From the NCBI GenBank assembly GCA_040235415.1, contig JBECKR010000278.1:1-64000 (forward strand): a stretch of DNA of 64,000 nucleotides. The letters run 5' to 3'. Made by a program: the position numbers and the translations under genes. How positions within the stretch are numbered: the first letter of the stretch is position 1; each line of letters opens with the position of its first letter. The notes under the pieces were generated by a model, which saw nothing but the letters and a program-made list of their open reading frames with translations, did not search any database and was not told the origin of the DNA. Positions 35,401 to 45,556 of the stretch are shown here, one piece after another. This DNA comes from JBECKR01 sp040235415. GTDB taxonomy: Bacteria > Acidobacteriota > Polarisedimenticolia > Polarisedimenticolales > Polarisedimenticolaceae.

Positions 35401-35561
35401 TCGAGCGCCTGTCGCCCCTGGCGATCGTGGCGATCTTCGGGTTGATGGTCTCGACGTTCCTCACCATGGTCTACGTCCCGATCCTGTACTCGCTGTTCGA
35501 GGACGCCGCAAACTTCCTGCGGGCCAGATTCGTGGTGCGTCCGGCGGAGAGCCGGGGTTGA
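32430..35561 (+). CDS. RND efflux pump, HAE type (AcrB-like)
   Basis: This 1,043-residue inner-membrane pump has the first helix after RYLEKPHLVT, then MPVNLFPDSERPQIAVVTVYPGASSPDVE, the hallmark of hydrophobic-compound RND pumps. Transmembrane helix 4 contains GMLLDDAIVVLEN (about 398-410) with the Asp-Asp proton-relay pair. The second half repeats the layout with GIVVKNSILLIDF and RTRPILMTAVATAVGMLPIAL near the end. It should export organic compounds such as drugs, bile-like molecules or lipids. The TetR gene at the operon head fits inducible defence or secretion. The ATG at 32430 follows an AGGATC site. The longer frame from 32382 lies inside the adaptor gene. Repeat copy D begins 15 bases after the stop. 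Confidence 0.92.
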   Translation: MRIVDRYLEKPHLVTSLVILAAVVGVIGYRKMPVNLFPDSERPQIAVVTVYPGASSPDVESEVSRTIEKELNTIEQVRRVVSVSKDEVSAVTVEFEYSKGLDSAATDVANGLQKIAAALPSTIRPPMIFKVSSATPAVLTLAMRPTDDSPMDLSMVRQVADNAVKERLLQLPDVANVEVFGAHQPVIRVDLDRDRMERFHLTALEIRQSLSAFNANQPIGLLVTDGSQFLLKRTGEFQRVSDAGRITVARGPEGDVHLADVATIRRGVLEPQSAYHGDGEPAIAVNIQRATTGFALSTIAEVGSVIPELERTYPGIEFSIPDTQGTLIELSVGNMLDALRDAVILTILVVFLFLADLRSMTMAAISIPFTYVLTFAVMWLIGYEFNMVTLTAVIIAVGMLLDDAIVVLENIERHYRENGTDITKAVVGGTEEVMLAVFSGTYSTAMVLLPIIFIGGFVQTVLRPLAVSLTVALFSSYVISVTVIPLLAPLVLRRSGGHGKNRFERIVNLFNRFIVDPVRDFYVKLTGVGLRHRGLLLLVGVLLLVVSARQMPLVGRDLMPPMDTGIVKIAFETDANTSLAATERVLSRMETIVRKQPEVTSVSSVIGSEPAVISFGAARLPQQGMITVHLVDRFHRSDSIWDIESGLRDEFRTVPGLRSVDVFDFGATPLSTIRAPVDVMISGPDLLALDRIGGEVEKRLREHLRDATSITRSWTMDSTEVHFTADPEQLARYQISPAAVAAQLGGAVRGMPSSVFRVPNQDGLAVWVQLPRAQREHAEQLDSYPILTSRGPVPLAELGTITHEPVASAITRQGLQRTLDIQAYRSRRPISHLQEDVETALAGLELPPGYRISHEGEIKQLNESFGRLGQALVLGLVLLYFSLVPAFKSWIHPLTIMSAIPLALIGAAWGMLIAGKHGCMPSMMGMILLAGIVVKNSILLIDFVAEAKARGANTYDALIGSVKIRTRPILMTAVATAVGMLPIALEWAIGLERLSPLAIVAIFGLMVSTFLTMVYVPILYSLFEDAANFLRARFVVRPAESRG

Positions 35562-35768
35562 GCGATGATGCCCACTCGGTGCGGGTGCCCATCCGGATGT
35601 CCATGAGCTCCGGACCAGACCTCCTCGTAACTCTCGGAAACGGGAAGGGGCGACGAATCAGCAAAACGTCGAACACCGCCCTCGGGCCCTGAGCAGCGCT
35701 ATACTCGACCCCGGCACGGGTTCGCGGGGACGCCGGAGTCGAGACAAGCACCCACTACCGGACGCGAA
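35562..35768 (+). other. Intergenic region with repeat copy D
   Basis: It contains repeat copy D and then about 85 bases with no recognised element. No intact tRNA-like end follows this copy, although CACGGGTTCGCGGGG (about 35715-35729) is vaguely T-arm-like. Confidence 0.4.
35576..35683 (+). repeat. Dispersed intergenic repeat, copy D
   Basis: It shares with copy A the paired GTGCCC/GTCC words, CTCGTAACTCTCGGAAACGG and GGGGCGACGAATCA(G/A), followed by AAAAC and a CCGCCCT block. The match runs over about 100 bases and includes the hairpin part. It lies directly after the RND pump gene. Confidence 0.65.
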
Positions 35769-37979
35769 ATGCGGCCTATCTCGCCTATTCGTCCTGCGGC
35801 GATCGTCCTGCTGGGCTTGACCCTCACGCTGGTTTCGTGCCCGAGCACCGTGAGGATTCGACTGGTACCCGTCGACACCACCTACGCGTGGATCCAGCGC
35901 GGGCTACCGGTCTCCGACGAACCCAGCGCCGGGACGCTCCAGTTCCTGCGCCTCCACGGGCTGGACCCGATGTGGAGGGACGATCCGGCGGCCGCGCTGA
36001 GAGCGCTGAACATTACCGACGAGCTTGGCGTCGCGGGGCGCTTTTCCATCGTGGAGTTGTCGCTTCTGGTCGCGCGCCGGTCGCGGGCGCGGGCGCACGG
36101 GGACCGCCTTCGACTCTACCTCGACACAGCGGCGCGGGCATGGGGATACCTGTTCGACCCGAGGCCGGACGGCCCCGCCCCGGCGTTCGACCGCAACTAT
36201 GCTCCGGCGCTAATGATCTACGCCGACGCGGTGGCGCGGGTCGTGGAGGTCCTCGCGACAACGGGGGCGGTGCGCGACACCGGAACGACGATCGCGGTCG
36301 GGGATTCGGCGGGAGCGTTCGCGCTGTTCGTCGGCCGAGGCGACTGGCGGTTCGACGAGTTCAGCTCGCTGGTCCCCGCCGACCGCTTCACGGTCGAGGG
36401 TCTCCCCGAGCGTTTCATCCGCTACGGGCTGGGCGCACCGTTCGCCGGCCTCCTCGCTCCCGACGCGTCCGTGCAGGCATCCGCCTTCTATCCGCCCCGA
36501 GGGCTCGCGGTCCCGGTCACGGCGCTGATTCGCTTCGCTCCGGCCGACCGAGACGACCCGGGGCAGAGGTGCGCCGTTCTGGAACTCGTGGACCCGAGTT
36601 CCACGGCGAGCCTGGAGGTCGGCGGCCACAGCGTGCCGGTCGCGGCGGATTTCACCGCACCGTACGGGTATCTCGCCTCTCTGGGAGAGCACGAGATCCG
36701 GACGATCGGCACCAAAGGCATGTTCTCCCCGTCTTCGACCGGCTCGTTCCACCGCCTGATCTTCATGGAGCCGTACGACCCCGAGAAGACTCCTCTCGTC
36801 TTGGTGCACGGCCTCGGGTCGGATCCCTCGACTTGGCTCGCGCTCACCACCAGCGTCGAGGGTGCCCCGGTTCTTCGAAGGAGCTATCAGGTCTGGTACT
36901 TCATCTACCCGAGCGGGGAGCCGTTTCTGTGGACGGCGGCCATGTTGCGCGACTCGCTTGAGGAGGTGCGACGAAGCCTCGACCCGGGGGGCGTCGCCCC
37001 TGCGATGCACTCGATGGTCCTCGTCGGCCACAGCATGGGCGGTCTGCTCGTCAAGACGACCGTCGCGGACAGCGGAGACAGGCTATGGGACACCGTGTTC
37101 ACGGTCCCACCGGGGGCGATCGAGCTGCCCGAGACGGAGCGCGCGGCCCTCGAGAATGCCCTGTTTTTCGAGCCGAAACCGTACGTCCGGCGTGTGATCT
37201 TCCTTTCCACGCCGCAACGGGGGTGCACCCTGGCCAGGAGCCTCCGCGGGCGGATCGCCTCGGCTCTCATCACGCTGCCGCAGGCGTTCTCCGACATGCT
37301 GCGCTCCATCGCGCTGCATCAGCCGGCGAGCGTCACGCCGCGCATGCGCGCCATCCTGAAGAAGGGTGGAGCCGATGCGGTCCGCGTGCTCCGCCCCGAC
37401 AACCCGATGATGCGCGCGTTCGCCACGATTCCGATCGCCCCGGGCGTGCCGTACCACACCATCCTCGGCAATCATGGGGGGGAAGGCGCCGACCAGTCCG
37501 GCGACGGCGTGGTGTCGTACACGAGCGGACATCTCGACGGAGCCGCGTCCGAGGCGGTCGTCGCTTGCGACCACCACAGCACATCGTGCCAGGCGGCGAT
37601 CAACGAGGTGCTGCGAATCTTGCGAGAAGACGTAGACCACCACCGCGTCGACTCGGCCGAAGGCAGGGATCTCGGACGTATCCGGAGAGCGGGAATCTCG
37701 GAACCAGGAAGCACCCCAACACAGTCGACGAGCGAAAGAGCGTGTTCGTCACGCTCAACGAGACGCGCTGTCCCACCTATCCGGAGGATTGTCCTACCTC
37801 CCGAATCGCCCTCCCCAGGAACGCGTGGATCTCCTCCGACGTCAGTGCCGTCGGGAATGACGCGAAGCCGAGCAGCGCTCGGGACGCCCGATCGACCGCG
37901 ACGGCCACGCCGGCGAGGGAGATGGCGTGCACAATGCCGGACGCCACGAGGCTGGACCACTCCCGGGGTAGACGAGTAG
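35769..37979 (+). CDS. Alpha/beta-hydrolase lipoprotein with an aberrant C-terminus
   Basis: The 736-residue frame starts with a lipoprotein signal (LLGLTLTLVSC). After about 330 residues of unassigned N-terminal region comes a lipase-like alpha/beta-hydrolase domain: VLVHGLGSDPSTW (oxyanion side, about 342), the nucleophile elbow VGHSMGG (Ser about 422), an Asp in QSGDGVVSY and a His in ACDHHSTSC. It probably hydrolyses esters at the cell envelope. The domain ends naturally at INEVLRILREDV (about 620). The last ~110 residues are Arg/Pro/Ser-rich and lack protein-like pattern, and they overlap a transposase-like frame on the other strand. The original stop was therefore probably lost by an insertion or frameshift near 37,640. 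The start has no clear ribosome-binding site. Confidence 0.72.
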   Translation: MRPISPIRPAAIVLLGLTLTLVSCPSTVRIRLVPVDTTYAWIQRGLPVSDEPSAGTLQFLRLHGLDPMWRDDPAAALRALNITDELGVAGRFSIVELSLLVARRSRARAHGDRLRLYLDTAARAWGYLFDPRPDGPAPAFDRNYAPALMIYADAVARVVEVLATTGAVRDTGTTIAVGDSAGAFALFVGRGDWRFDEFSSLVPADRFTVEGLPERFIRYGLGAPFAGLLAPDASVQASAFYPPRGLAVPVTALIRFAPADRDDPGQRCAVLELVDPSSTASLEVGGHSVPVAADFTAPYGYLASLGEHEIRTIGTKGMFSPSSTGSFHRLIFMEPYDPEKTPLVLVHGLGSDPSTWLALTTSVEGAPVLRRSYQVWYFIYPSGEPFLWTAAMLRDSLEEVRRSLDPGGVAPAMHSMVLVGHSMGGLLVKTTVADSGDRLWDTVFTVPPGAIELPETERAALENALFFEPKPYVRRVIFLSTPQRGCTLARSLRGRIASALITLPQAFSDMLRSIALHQPASVTPRMRAILKKGGADAVRVLRPDNPMMRAFATIPIAPGVPYHTILGNHGGEGADQSGDGVVSYTSGHLDGAASEAVVACDHHSTSCQAAINEVLRILREDVDHHRVDSAEGRDLGRIRRAGISEPGSTPTQSTSERACSSRSTRRAVPPIRRIVLPPESPSPGTRGSPPTSVPSGMTRSRAALGTPDRPRRPRRRGRWRAQCRTPRGWTTPGVDE

Positions 37980-37995
37980 GGGCGAAGCGGCGCAA
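37777..37995 (-). pseudogene. Fragment resembling an integrase-core transposase
   Basis: A 72-residue minus-strand frame reads REWSSLVASGIVHAISLAG, then VAVAVDRASRALLGFASF, then TSEEIHAFLGRAIREVG. This resembles the start of the rve catalytic core, where an Asp-bearing strand is followed by a (V/I)D(R/H)xSRRxxGF motif. The expected first catalytic Asp appears replaced by Gly (SGIVH). A stop codon lies just upstream in frame and nothing else of a transposase is found. It is probably a relic. Confidence 0.38.
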
Positions 37996-38084
37996 GCTGG
38001 GCTACGACCGCCGACAAACAAGCCCGATCGTAACCGTGTTCTCGAGCGAATTCGACGAAAGGGGCGGCCGCATCGGGAGTGACG

Positions 38085-40640
38085 TTACTTATCGAGCGCC
38101 GCTCTCGCCGCCTTCACGCGAGCGTCGTCGTCCCCGGCGGCGGGGGCGAGAACCTCGACCCCGTCGCTCAGCAAGGAACGGGCTTCGGCGTGCCGGACCC
38201 CGCGGGAGAGCAGGTTGAGCCCCAGGTCGATGCGGCTCTCCGCGGTCTGGCGATGTTTCTCGCCCAGCGCGAAGATCCGGATCCGGAGCGCCTCGCGCAG
38301 CGCCCGCTCGGCGCCGACGTCGTCGCCGCGCGCCGTGCGCAGCGACGCGAGCACGGCCAGCGCCGCGGCGACGTCCGGGTGATTCGCGCCCTCGCCCGCG
38401 CTCATCAACCCGATCCCCTCGACGATGGACGCCTCCGCCTCCTCGAGCCGGTTCAGGCCGTACCACAGAACCATGCCGCGATTGAACAACGTGCGACCGA
38501 CCGCGGGATCGTTCGGTCCGAGCGCCTCGCGGCGCACCGCCGCCGCCTGGTCGAGAAGCTCCAGGGTCTTCTCCGGACGACCGGAGCGGTAGTACACGTT
38601 GCCCAGATTCTCGAGGGCGACCGCGACGTCCGGGTGCTTGTCGCCGAGCAAGCGCTTCGTGCTCTCGAGCCTCTCGAGCATCACGGTCTCCGCCCGTTCG
38701 TACTCTCCCTTGCGCAGCAGCAGGATCGCGAGCGTGTTCCGCCCCTGGTTGACCATCGGGTGGTCTTCACCGAACGTCTTCTCGTAGAGGTCGAGCGCCT
38801 CGATCGCGAGCGGCTCGGCCTCGTCGAGCTTCCCCTGGTTCGACAGCACGTCCGCCTGGAGCTGCAGGCTCTCCGCGAGCCACCTCGTGGGGCTCGGCTG
38901 GGCGCGCCCGATCGCGATCGCCTCCTCGATCGGCGTCTCGGCGTCGTCGACCCTGCCCGAGAAGAACAAGGCGTAGGCGAGATCGTTCAGGCGCTCGCCG
39001 AGGCGGGCGTTGCCCGGATCCGCGGCGCGCTGCGCCTCGATGCCGTTGTTCGCCGCATCGATCGCCTCGTCGTAGCGGCCCGTCATGTGATACAGGCGGC
39101 TCAGCTCGCCCCACGCGGTCGCGGTGTCGGCGTCGCGCGGGCCCTTGTGCCCGACGTACAGGTCGACCGCGCGGCGGAGCTGCACCTCGGCCTTGACGTA
39201 CTCTCCCAGATTGCTGTAGGCGGCACCGAGGGTCTCGCGCACGTCGGCCTCGACCAGCGGCTGGTTCGCGAAGGCCGTGTCGATCCGGCCGAGCGACCGG
39301 TCGAGCGCCTCGAGGATCGTGACGTCACGGCCGCCGCCCGCCTGGGGGTTCGCGGTCTCGAGTGTCTCCTTCAGGAACCCCTGGATCGCGGTCGCCCGGT
39401 CCGCCTCGGCCTGCGCCCGATCGCGCTCGATGGCGAGACGACGCGCCTGCCAGGCCATCGATCCGGCGAACGCGACGAGGAGCAGCGCGACCAGGCCGGC
39501 GAACGCGGTCGGCAGCGGGTTCCGCCGCACGAGCTTGCGCAGCTGGTACACCGTGCTCGGCGGCCGCGCCAGGATCGGTTGCGACGCGAGGTAGCGCCGG
39601 ATGTCCGTCGCCAGCGCCGCGGCGCTTCCGTAGCGGTCGTTCGCGTCCCGCTCGAGCGCTTTCGCGACGATCGTCTCGACGTCCCCGTCGAGCCTGCGCG
39701 TCCCCTTCCAGATCGTCCGCAGGGAGCGAACGCGGCCCTGCTCGATCACGCGCAGCGCCTCGACGACCGAGAGCGAGCCGAGATCGTGCGGGAGCGCCCC
39801 CGCCAGCATCTCGTACAGGATCGCGCCCAGCGCGTAGACGTCGGTCCGCACGTCGATCTCGTCGGGTCGGCCGCGCGCCTGCTCCGGGCTCATGTATGCG
39901 AGGGTGCCCTTGATCACCCCGATCTCGGTCACGCGGGTCGCCAGTACGTCTCCGTCCGTGATCCGGGCCAGCCCGAAATCGAGGATCTTCACGCGCGGGA
40001 CCGGCGCATCCGGCTCCCCCTCGGTGACGAGCAGGTTCGACGGCTTGAGGTCGCGGTGGATGACTCCGCGCTGATGCGCGTAGTTCACCGCTTCGGCGAT
40101 CTCGGCGAGCATGGCGAGCCTGCGGCGAAGCTCGGCGTTATCGAGCGAGGCATCCCGGCGCAGGTAGTCGGACAGCGTCCGCCCGCGCACGAGCTCCATG
40201 GCGAAGAAGTGCAGGCCTTCGGTCGTCCGACCCGACTCGTAGATCCGCGCGATGAGAGGGTGCTCGAGGCGCGCCAGCACGTCGATCTCGCGGCGGAACA
40301 TCGCCAGCCGCTCGTCGTCGACCGCCGCACCGCCCCGGACGACCTTGAGCGCGACGACGCGGGCGGGCGACCGTTGCTCGGCCTCGTACACCACCCCCAT
40401 CGCGCCGCGGCCGAGGAAGCCGAGGATCCGATAATCCCCGATCCGCGTCGGGAGAGGCTCGTGCGAGTCGGCGGCGGCCGACGAGCCGGCACGCGTCAGC
40501 GTCGGATCGTTCGCCCCCCCGTCCGACAATCCGAAGCCCTCCGTCGCGGACGGTACCACGGGTCGGCCGGCGTCGGGCGTCGTTTCGAGCGCCGGTCGTC
40601 CGGGCCCTCCTTTCACGAATCGCCGTTCCGAGATCCTCAT
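38085..40640 (-). CDS. Pkn-type Ser/Thr kinase with TPR sensor domain
   Basis: This 851-residue receptor kinase has a kinase domain at about 66-345 with GRGAMGVVYEAE, HRDLKPSN (about 194) and DFGLAR. A transmembrane helix (about 375-397, FAGLVALLLVAFAGSMAW) and a periplasmic TPR domain of roughly ten repeats (about 430-850) follow. The repeats are of the LGDKHPDVAVALENLG type, as in kinesin-light-chain TPRs. No sigma factor is adjacent, unlike the kinases at 14973 and 55243. Its start codon region abuts that of the divergent kinase at 40711, so the two share a control region of about 70 bases. The start at 40640 is uncertain because the ribosome-binding site is weak. Confidence 0.86.
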   Translation of the reverse strand: MRISERRFVKGGPGRPALETTPDAGRPVVPSATEGFGLSDGGANDPTLTRAGSSAAADSHEPLPTRIGDYRILGFLGRGAMGVVYEAEQRSPARVVALKVVRGGAAVDDERLAMFRREIDVLARLEHPLIARIYESGRTTEGLHFFAMELVRGRTLSDYLRRDASLDNAELRRRLAMLAEIAEAVNYAHQRGVIHRDLKPSNLLVTEGEPDAPVPRVKILDFGLARITDGDVLATRVTEIGVIKGTLAYMSPEQARGRPDEIDVRTDVYALGAILYEMLAGALPHDLGSLSVVEALRVIEQGRVRSLRTIWKGTRRLDGDVETIVAKALERDANDRYGSAAALATDIRRYLASQPILARPPSTVYQLRKLVRRNPLPTAFAGLVALLLVAFAGSMAWQARRLAIERDRAQAEADRATAIQGFLKETLETANPQAGGGRDVTILEALDRSLGRIDTAFANQPLVEADVRETLGAAYSNLGEYVKAEVQLRRAVDLYVGHKGPRDADTATAWGELSRLYHMTGRYDEAIDAANNGIEAQRAADPGNARLGERLNDLAYALFFSGRVDDAETPIEEAIAIGRAQPSPTRWLAESLQLQADVLSNQGKLDEAEPLAIEALDLYEKTFGEDHPMVNQGRNTLAILLLRKGEYERAETVMLERLESTKRLLGDKHPDVAVALENLGNVYYRSGRPEKTLELLDQAAAVRREALGPNDPAVGRTLFNRGMVLWYGLNRLEEAEASIVEGIGLMSAGEGANHPDVAAALAVLASLRTARGDDVGAERALREALRIRIFALGEKHRQTAESRIDLGLNLLSRGVRHAEARSLLSDGVEVLAPAAGDDDARVKAARAALDK

Positions 40641-40710
40641 GGCCGCTTCGACGGCTGCGGGGGCCGAGGCACGGGAAGGGGTGATCGGGTGCCCCGCCCC
40701 GGGAGGTACA

Positions 40711-43428
<2,718 letters not shown>

Positions 43429-43429
43429 A

Positions 43430-43502
43430 TCGGGCGTCCCTCCGGGTGTCCAGGATCCTCGGACCGTCGAGCGCACCGGATCGGCCTCGGATACCGGAAA
43501 GG
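43430..43502 (+). repeat. Dispersed intergenic repeat, copy C
   Basis: It matches the other copies at GGGCGTCC, CCGGGTGTCC, CCTCGGACCGT, GAGCGC and CGGAAAGG. The hairpin part is absent, and the tRNA-like 3' end begins exactly where the hairpin would start. Confidence 0.6.
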
Positions 43503-43530
43503 CCGGGTTCGAGCCCCGGCGCCGGCGCCA
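43503..43530 (+). tRNA. tRNA 3' end fragment fused to repeat copy C
   Basis: A perfect T-arm, CCGGG-TTCGAGC-CCCGG (43503-43519), is followed by the acceptor strand CGCCGGC, discriminator G and an encoded CCA (43528-43530). The complementary 5' strand GCCGGCG and a D-arm are not found in the 100 bases upstream. It is a 3' remnant, not a gene. It is clearly a different tRNA species from the fragment at 3254. Confidence 0.55.
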
Positions 43531-43721
43531 TTCGCGAACCGGCCGCTCCGAAAGAGGAAGAGCGTCCATGTCCCCAAGCTCGACACGGACGGATCCCGGA
43601 TCGCGCTAAGATCGAGCGACTCGGGTGGGAATCCAAATCGTCGGGGACGAGGGATCCAGCAGGCGGACGGAGCCAACGGTTTCGCCGGCCCCCCATGGCG
43701 GCCTCGCGAAGGAGGTGGATC

Positions 43722-45482
43722 GTGGGCGCTCCGCGGGTCGTTTCCGTCGGCTTCGTCTTCCTCGCCCTGTCGACCGCAGGGGCCGCGGCGCCGAAGTCGC
43801 CGCCCGGCGATCTCTGGGCGGCTCAGACCGGACCGAACGTCGTGACGCTCGTCTGGAGCCGGCCCGAGAGAGTCTCGGAGTTCCGGATCTTCCAGTGGGA
43901 GGACGGCGCCTTCGAGCAGATCTCGGCGCCGCGCTCGAGCGCGGATTCGTTCACGCACACGATCCGGCCGCCGTGGGGCGTCCGGAAGTACGCGATCGAC
44001 GCCGTGTTCGAGGACGGCACCGTCTCGGAGAAGGCCCTGTTCAACGAAATCCGCGTCGAGGAGGTGAAACCGGGACCGGTGCCCGCGCCGGCCTCGGTCA
44101 CCGCGGAGCAGACCGCGCCGGGCGAGGTCACGGTCCGGTGGCCCGAGGTGCCGGGCGCGACCGCGTTCGTCATCGGTCGCGCCGTCGGGACGGGCGGCCT
44201 CCAGATGCTGTGCCGGATCTGCCCGACGACGGGCCGCTACGTCGACCGCGCCCCGCAACCCGGCGCGAAGCACACGTACACGGTGACGGCGCTCGCCGCG
44301 GGCGGAGCCTCCCGGCGCGCGACGTCGAACGTGCTGGTCCCCACCGGCGAACCCGCGGCGGCCCGCGCCGAGACCCCTGCCGCGCCGCCGCCGTCCGTCG
44401 ATGCGGGCTTCCGCGCGGAGCCGAGGCCCGGGGGCTGCCTCTCGCTCGGCGGGGAGGGGAACCTGCTGGTGCGCATCGCCGACGGATCGGTCCGGTTCTA
44501 CGAGCGCGCGCGGTGGACGAAGCAAGGCCTGACGCTTCTCGATTCGCCCGCGTTCCGCCGCGTCGAGGGGATCACCGACGCGGTGGCGGTCGCGGAATCC
44601 GGCACGCACCACCTCGTCCTTCGCCGGAACGGGACGGTGCTGGCGTGGGGCGAGAACGGCCACGGACAGGTCGGGAGCGAGAGGGCCATCGAGCGGAAGT
44701 TCGGGCGCGCGTTTCCCCGGGACGTCGAGAACCCGCTGCCGGTGGACGGGCTCTCGGGCGTGGTGGACATCGCGGTCGGCGCGACGCACTCGGTGGCGCT
44801 GCTTGCCGACGGGACCATCCGGATCTGGGGCTGGGGCGATCGCGGCATCGCCGGCGACGGCCGGATCGAAGTGACGACGGACCGGCTCTCGCCGGGCACG
44901 GTCGCGGGCATCGGGAACGCGGTCGACGTCGTCGCGGGAGGAGAGCACACCTTCGCGCTGCTCTCGGACCACACCGTTCGGGGCTGGGGGAGCGGGTTCA
45001 GCGCGCCGGGGTACCAATCGCTCCTCGGCAACGGCCGCGAGGGCGACACGGCGGACCCTCTTCCGGTCCTGGACGTGGCCGATGTCCGACAGGTCGCGAC
45101 GAGCGCGTTCTCGGCGATCGTGCTGCTGGCGGACGGCACGGTGAAGGCGTGGGGCACGCCCAGCGGCTTCTACCGGCCCGAGCAAACGAAGTGGATGAAC
45201 AGCAAGCTTCCCGTCCCGGTGCCGGGGATCCGCAACGCGGTCGCCGTCTCACCGTTCCTGATCCTCCTCGCCGACGGCACGGTCCGGGACATCGACGCTC
45301 CCGAGAAACCGGTGCCGGGTGTCGCCGGGGCGGTCGCGGTCGCCTCGAGCAAGGTGAACCGCTACGCGCTCCTCGAGGACGGCCGGCTGATCGGCTGGGG
45401 ACACCCGCGGTTCTGGTCGAAGGGCGTCGTCACGGTCCTCGAGACCGGCCGGCAGACCGCGCAGGAGTGCGCGATGCGGTAG
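43722..45482 (+). CDS. Secreted protein with FN3-like and RCC1-like repeats
   Basis: This 586-residue protein has a signal peptide (VVSVGFVFLALSTAGAAA). Two fibronectin-III-like domains follow (about 25-125 and 125-215; PGEVTVRWPEVPGATAF and KHTYTVTALAAGG). A C-terminal RCC1-type propeller (about 235-586) carries repeats such as HHLVLRRNGTVLAWGENGHGQVG, HSVALLADGTIRIWGWGDRG and HTFALLSDHTVRGWGSG. It probably binds a ligand or protein outside the cell. GTG at 43722 lies six bases after a perfect AAGGAGG, and is therefore preferred over the in-frame ATG at 43695, which has no ribosome-binding site. Confidence 0.8.
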   Translation: MGAPRVVSVGFVFLALSTAGAAAPKSPPGDLWAAQTGPNVVTLVWSRPERVSEFRIFQWEDGAFEQISAPRSSADSFTHTIRPPWGVRKYAIDAVFEDGTVSEKALFNEIRVEEVKPGPVPAPASVTAEQTAPGEVTVRWPEVPGATAFVIGRAVGTGGLQMLCRICPTTGRYVDRAPQPGAKHTYTVTALAAGGASRRATSNVLVPTGEPAAARAETPAAPPPSVDAGFRAEPRPGGCLSLGGEGNLLVRIADGSVRFYERARWTKQGLTLLDSPAFRRVEGITDAVAVAESGTHHLVLRRNGTVLAWGENGHGQVGSERAIERKFGRAFPRDVENPLPVDGLSGVVDIAVGATHSVALLADGTIRIWGWGDRGIAGDGRIEVTTDRLSPGTVAGIGNAVDVVAGGEHTFALLSDHTVRGWGSGFSAPGYQSLLGNGREGDTADPLPVLDVADVRQVATSAFSAIVLLADGTVKAWGTPSGFYRPEQTKWMNSKLPVPVPGIRNAVAVSPFLILLADGTVRDIDAPEKPVPGVAGAVAVASSKVNRYALLEDGRLIGWGHPRFWSKGVVTVLETGRQTAQECAMR

Positions 45483-45556
45483 CGGGGGACAGGCACGGGG
45501 TCAGGAGGCGGACCGCCGGTTCGAGGAGGTCCGCTGGCCGGGCTTCCGGGCGAACT

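Larger units (their letters stand above)
43429..43721 (+). other. Intergenic stretch with repeat copy C joined to a tRNA-like end
   Basis: It contains repeat copy C (43430-43502) fused directly to a CCA-ended T-arm (43503-43530), then about 180 bases without a supported gene. AAGGAGG at 43709-43715 serves the next gene. Confidence 0.5.
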
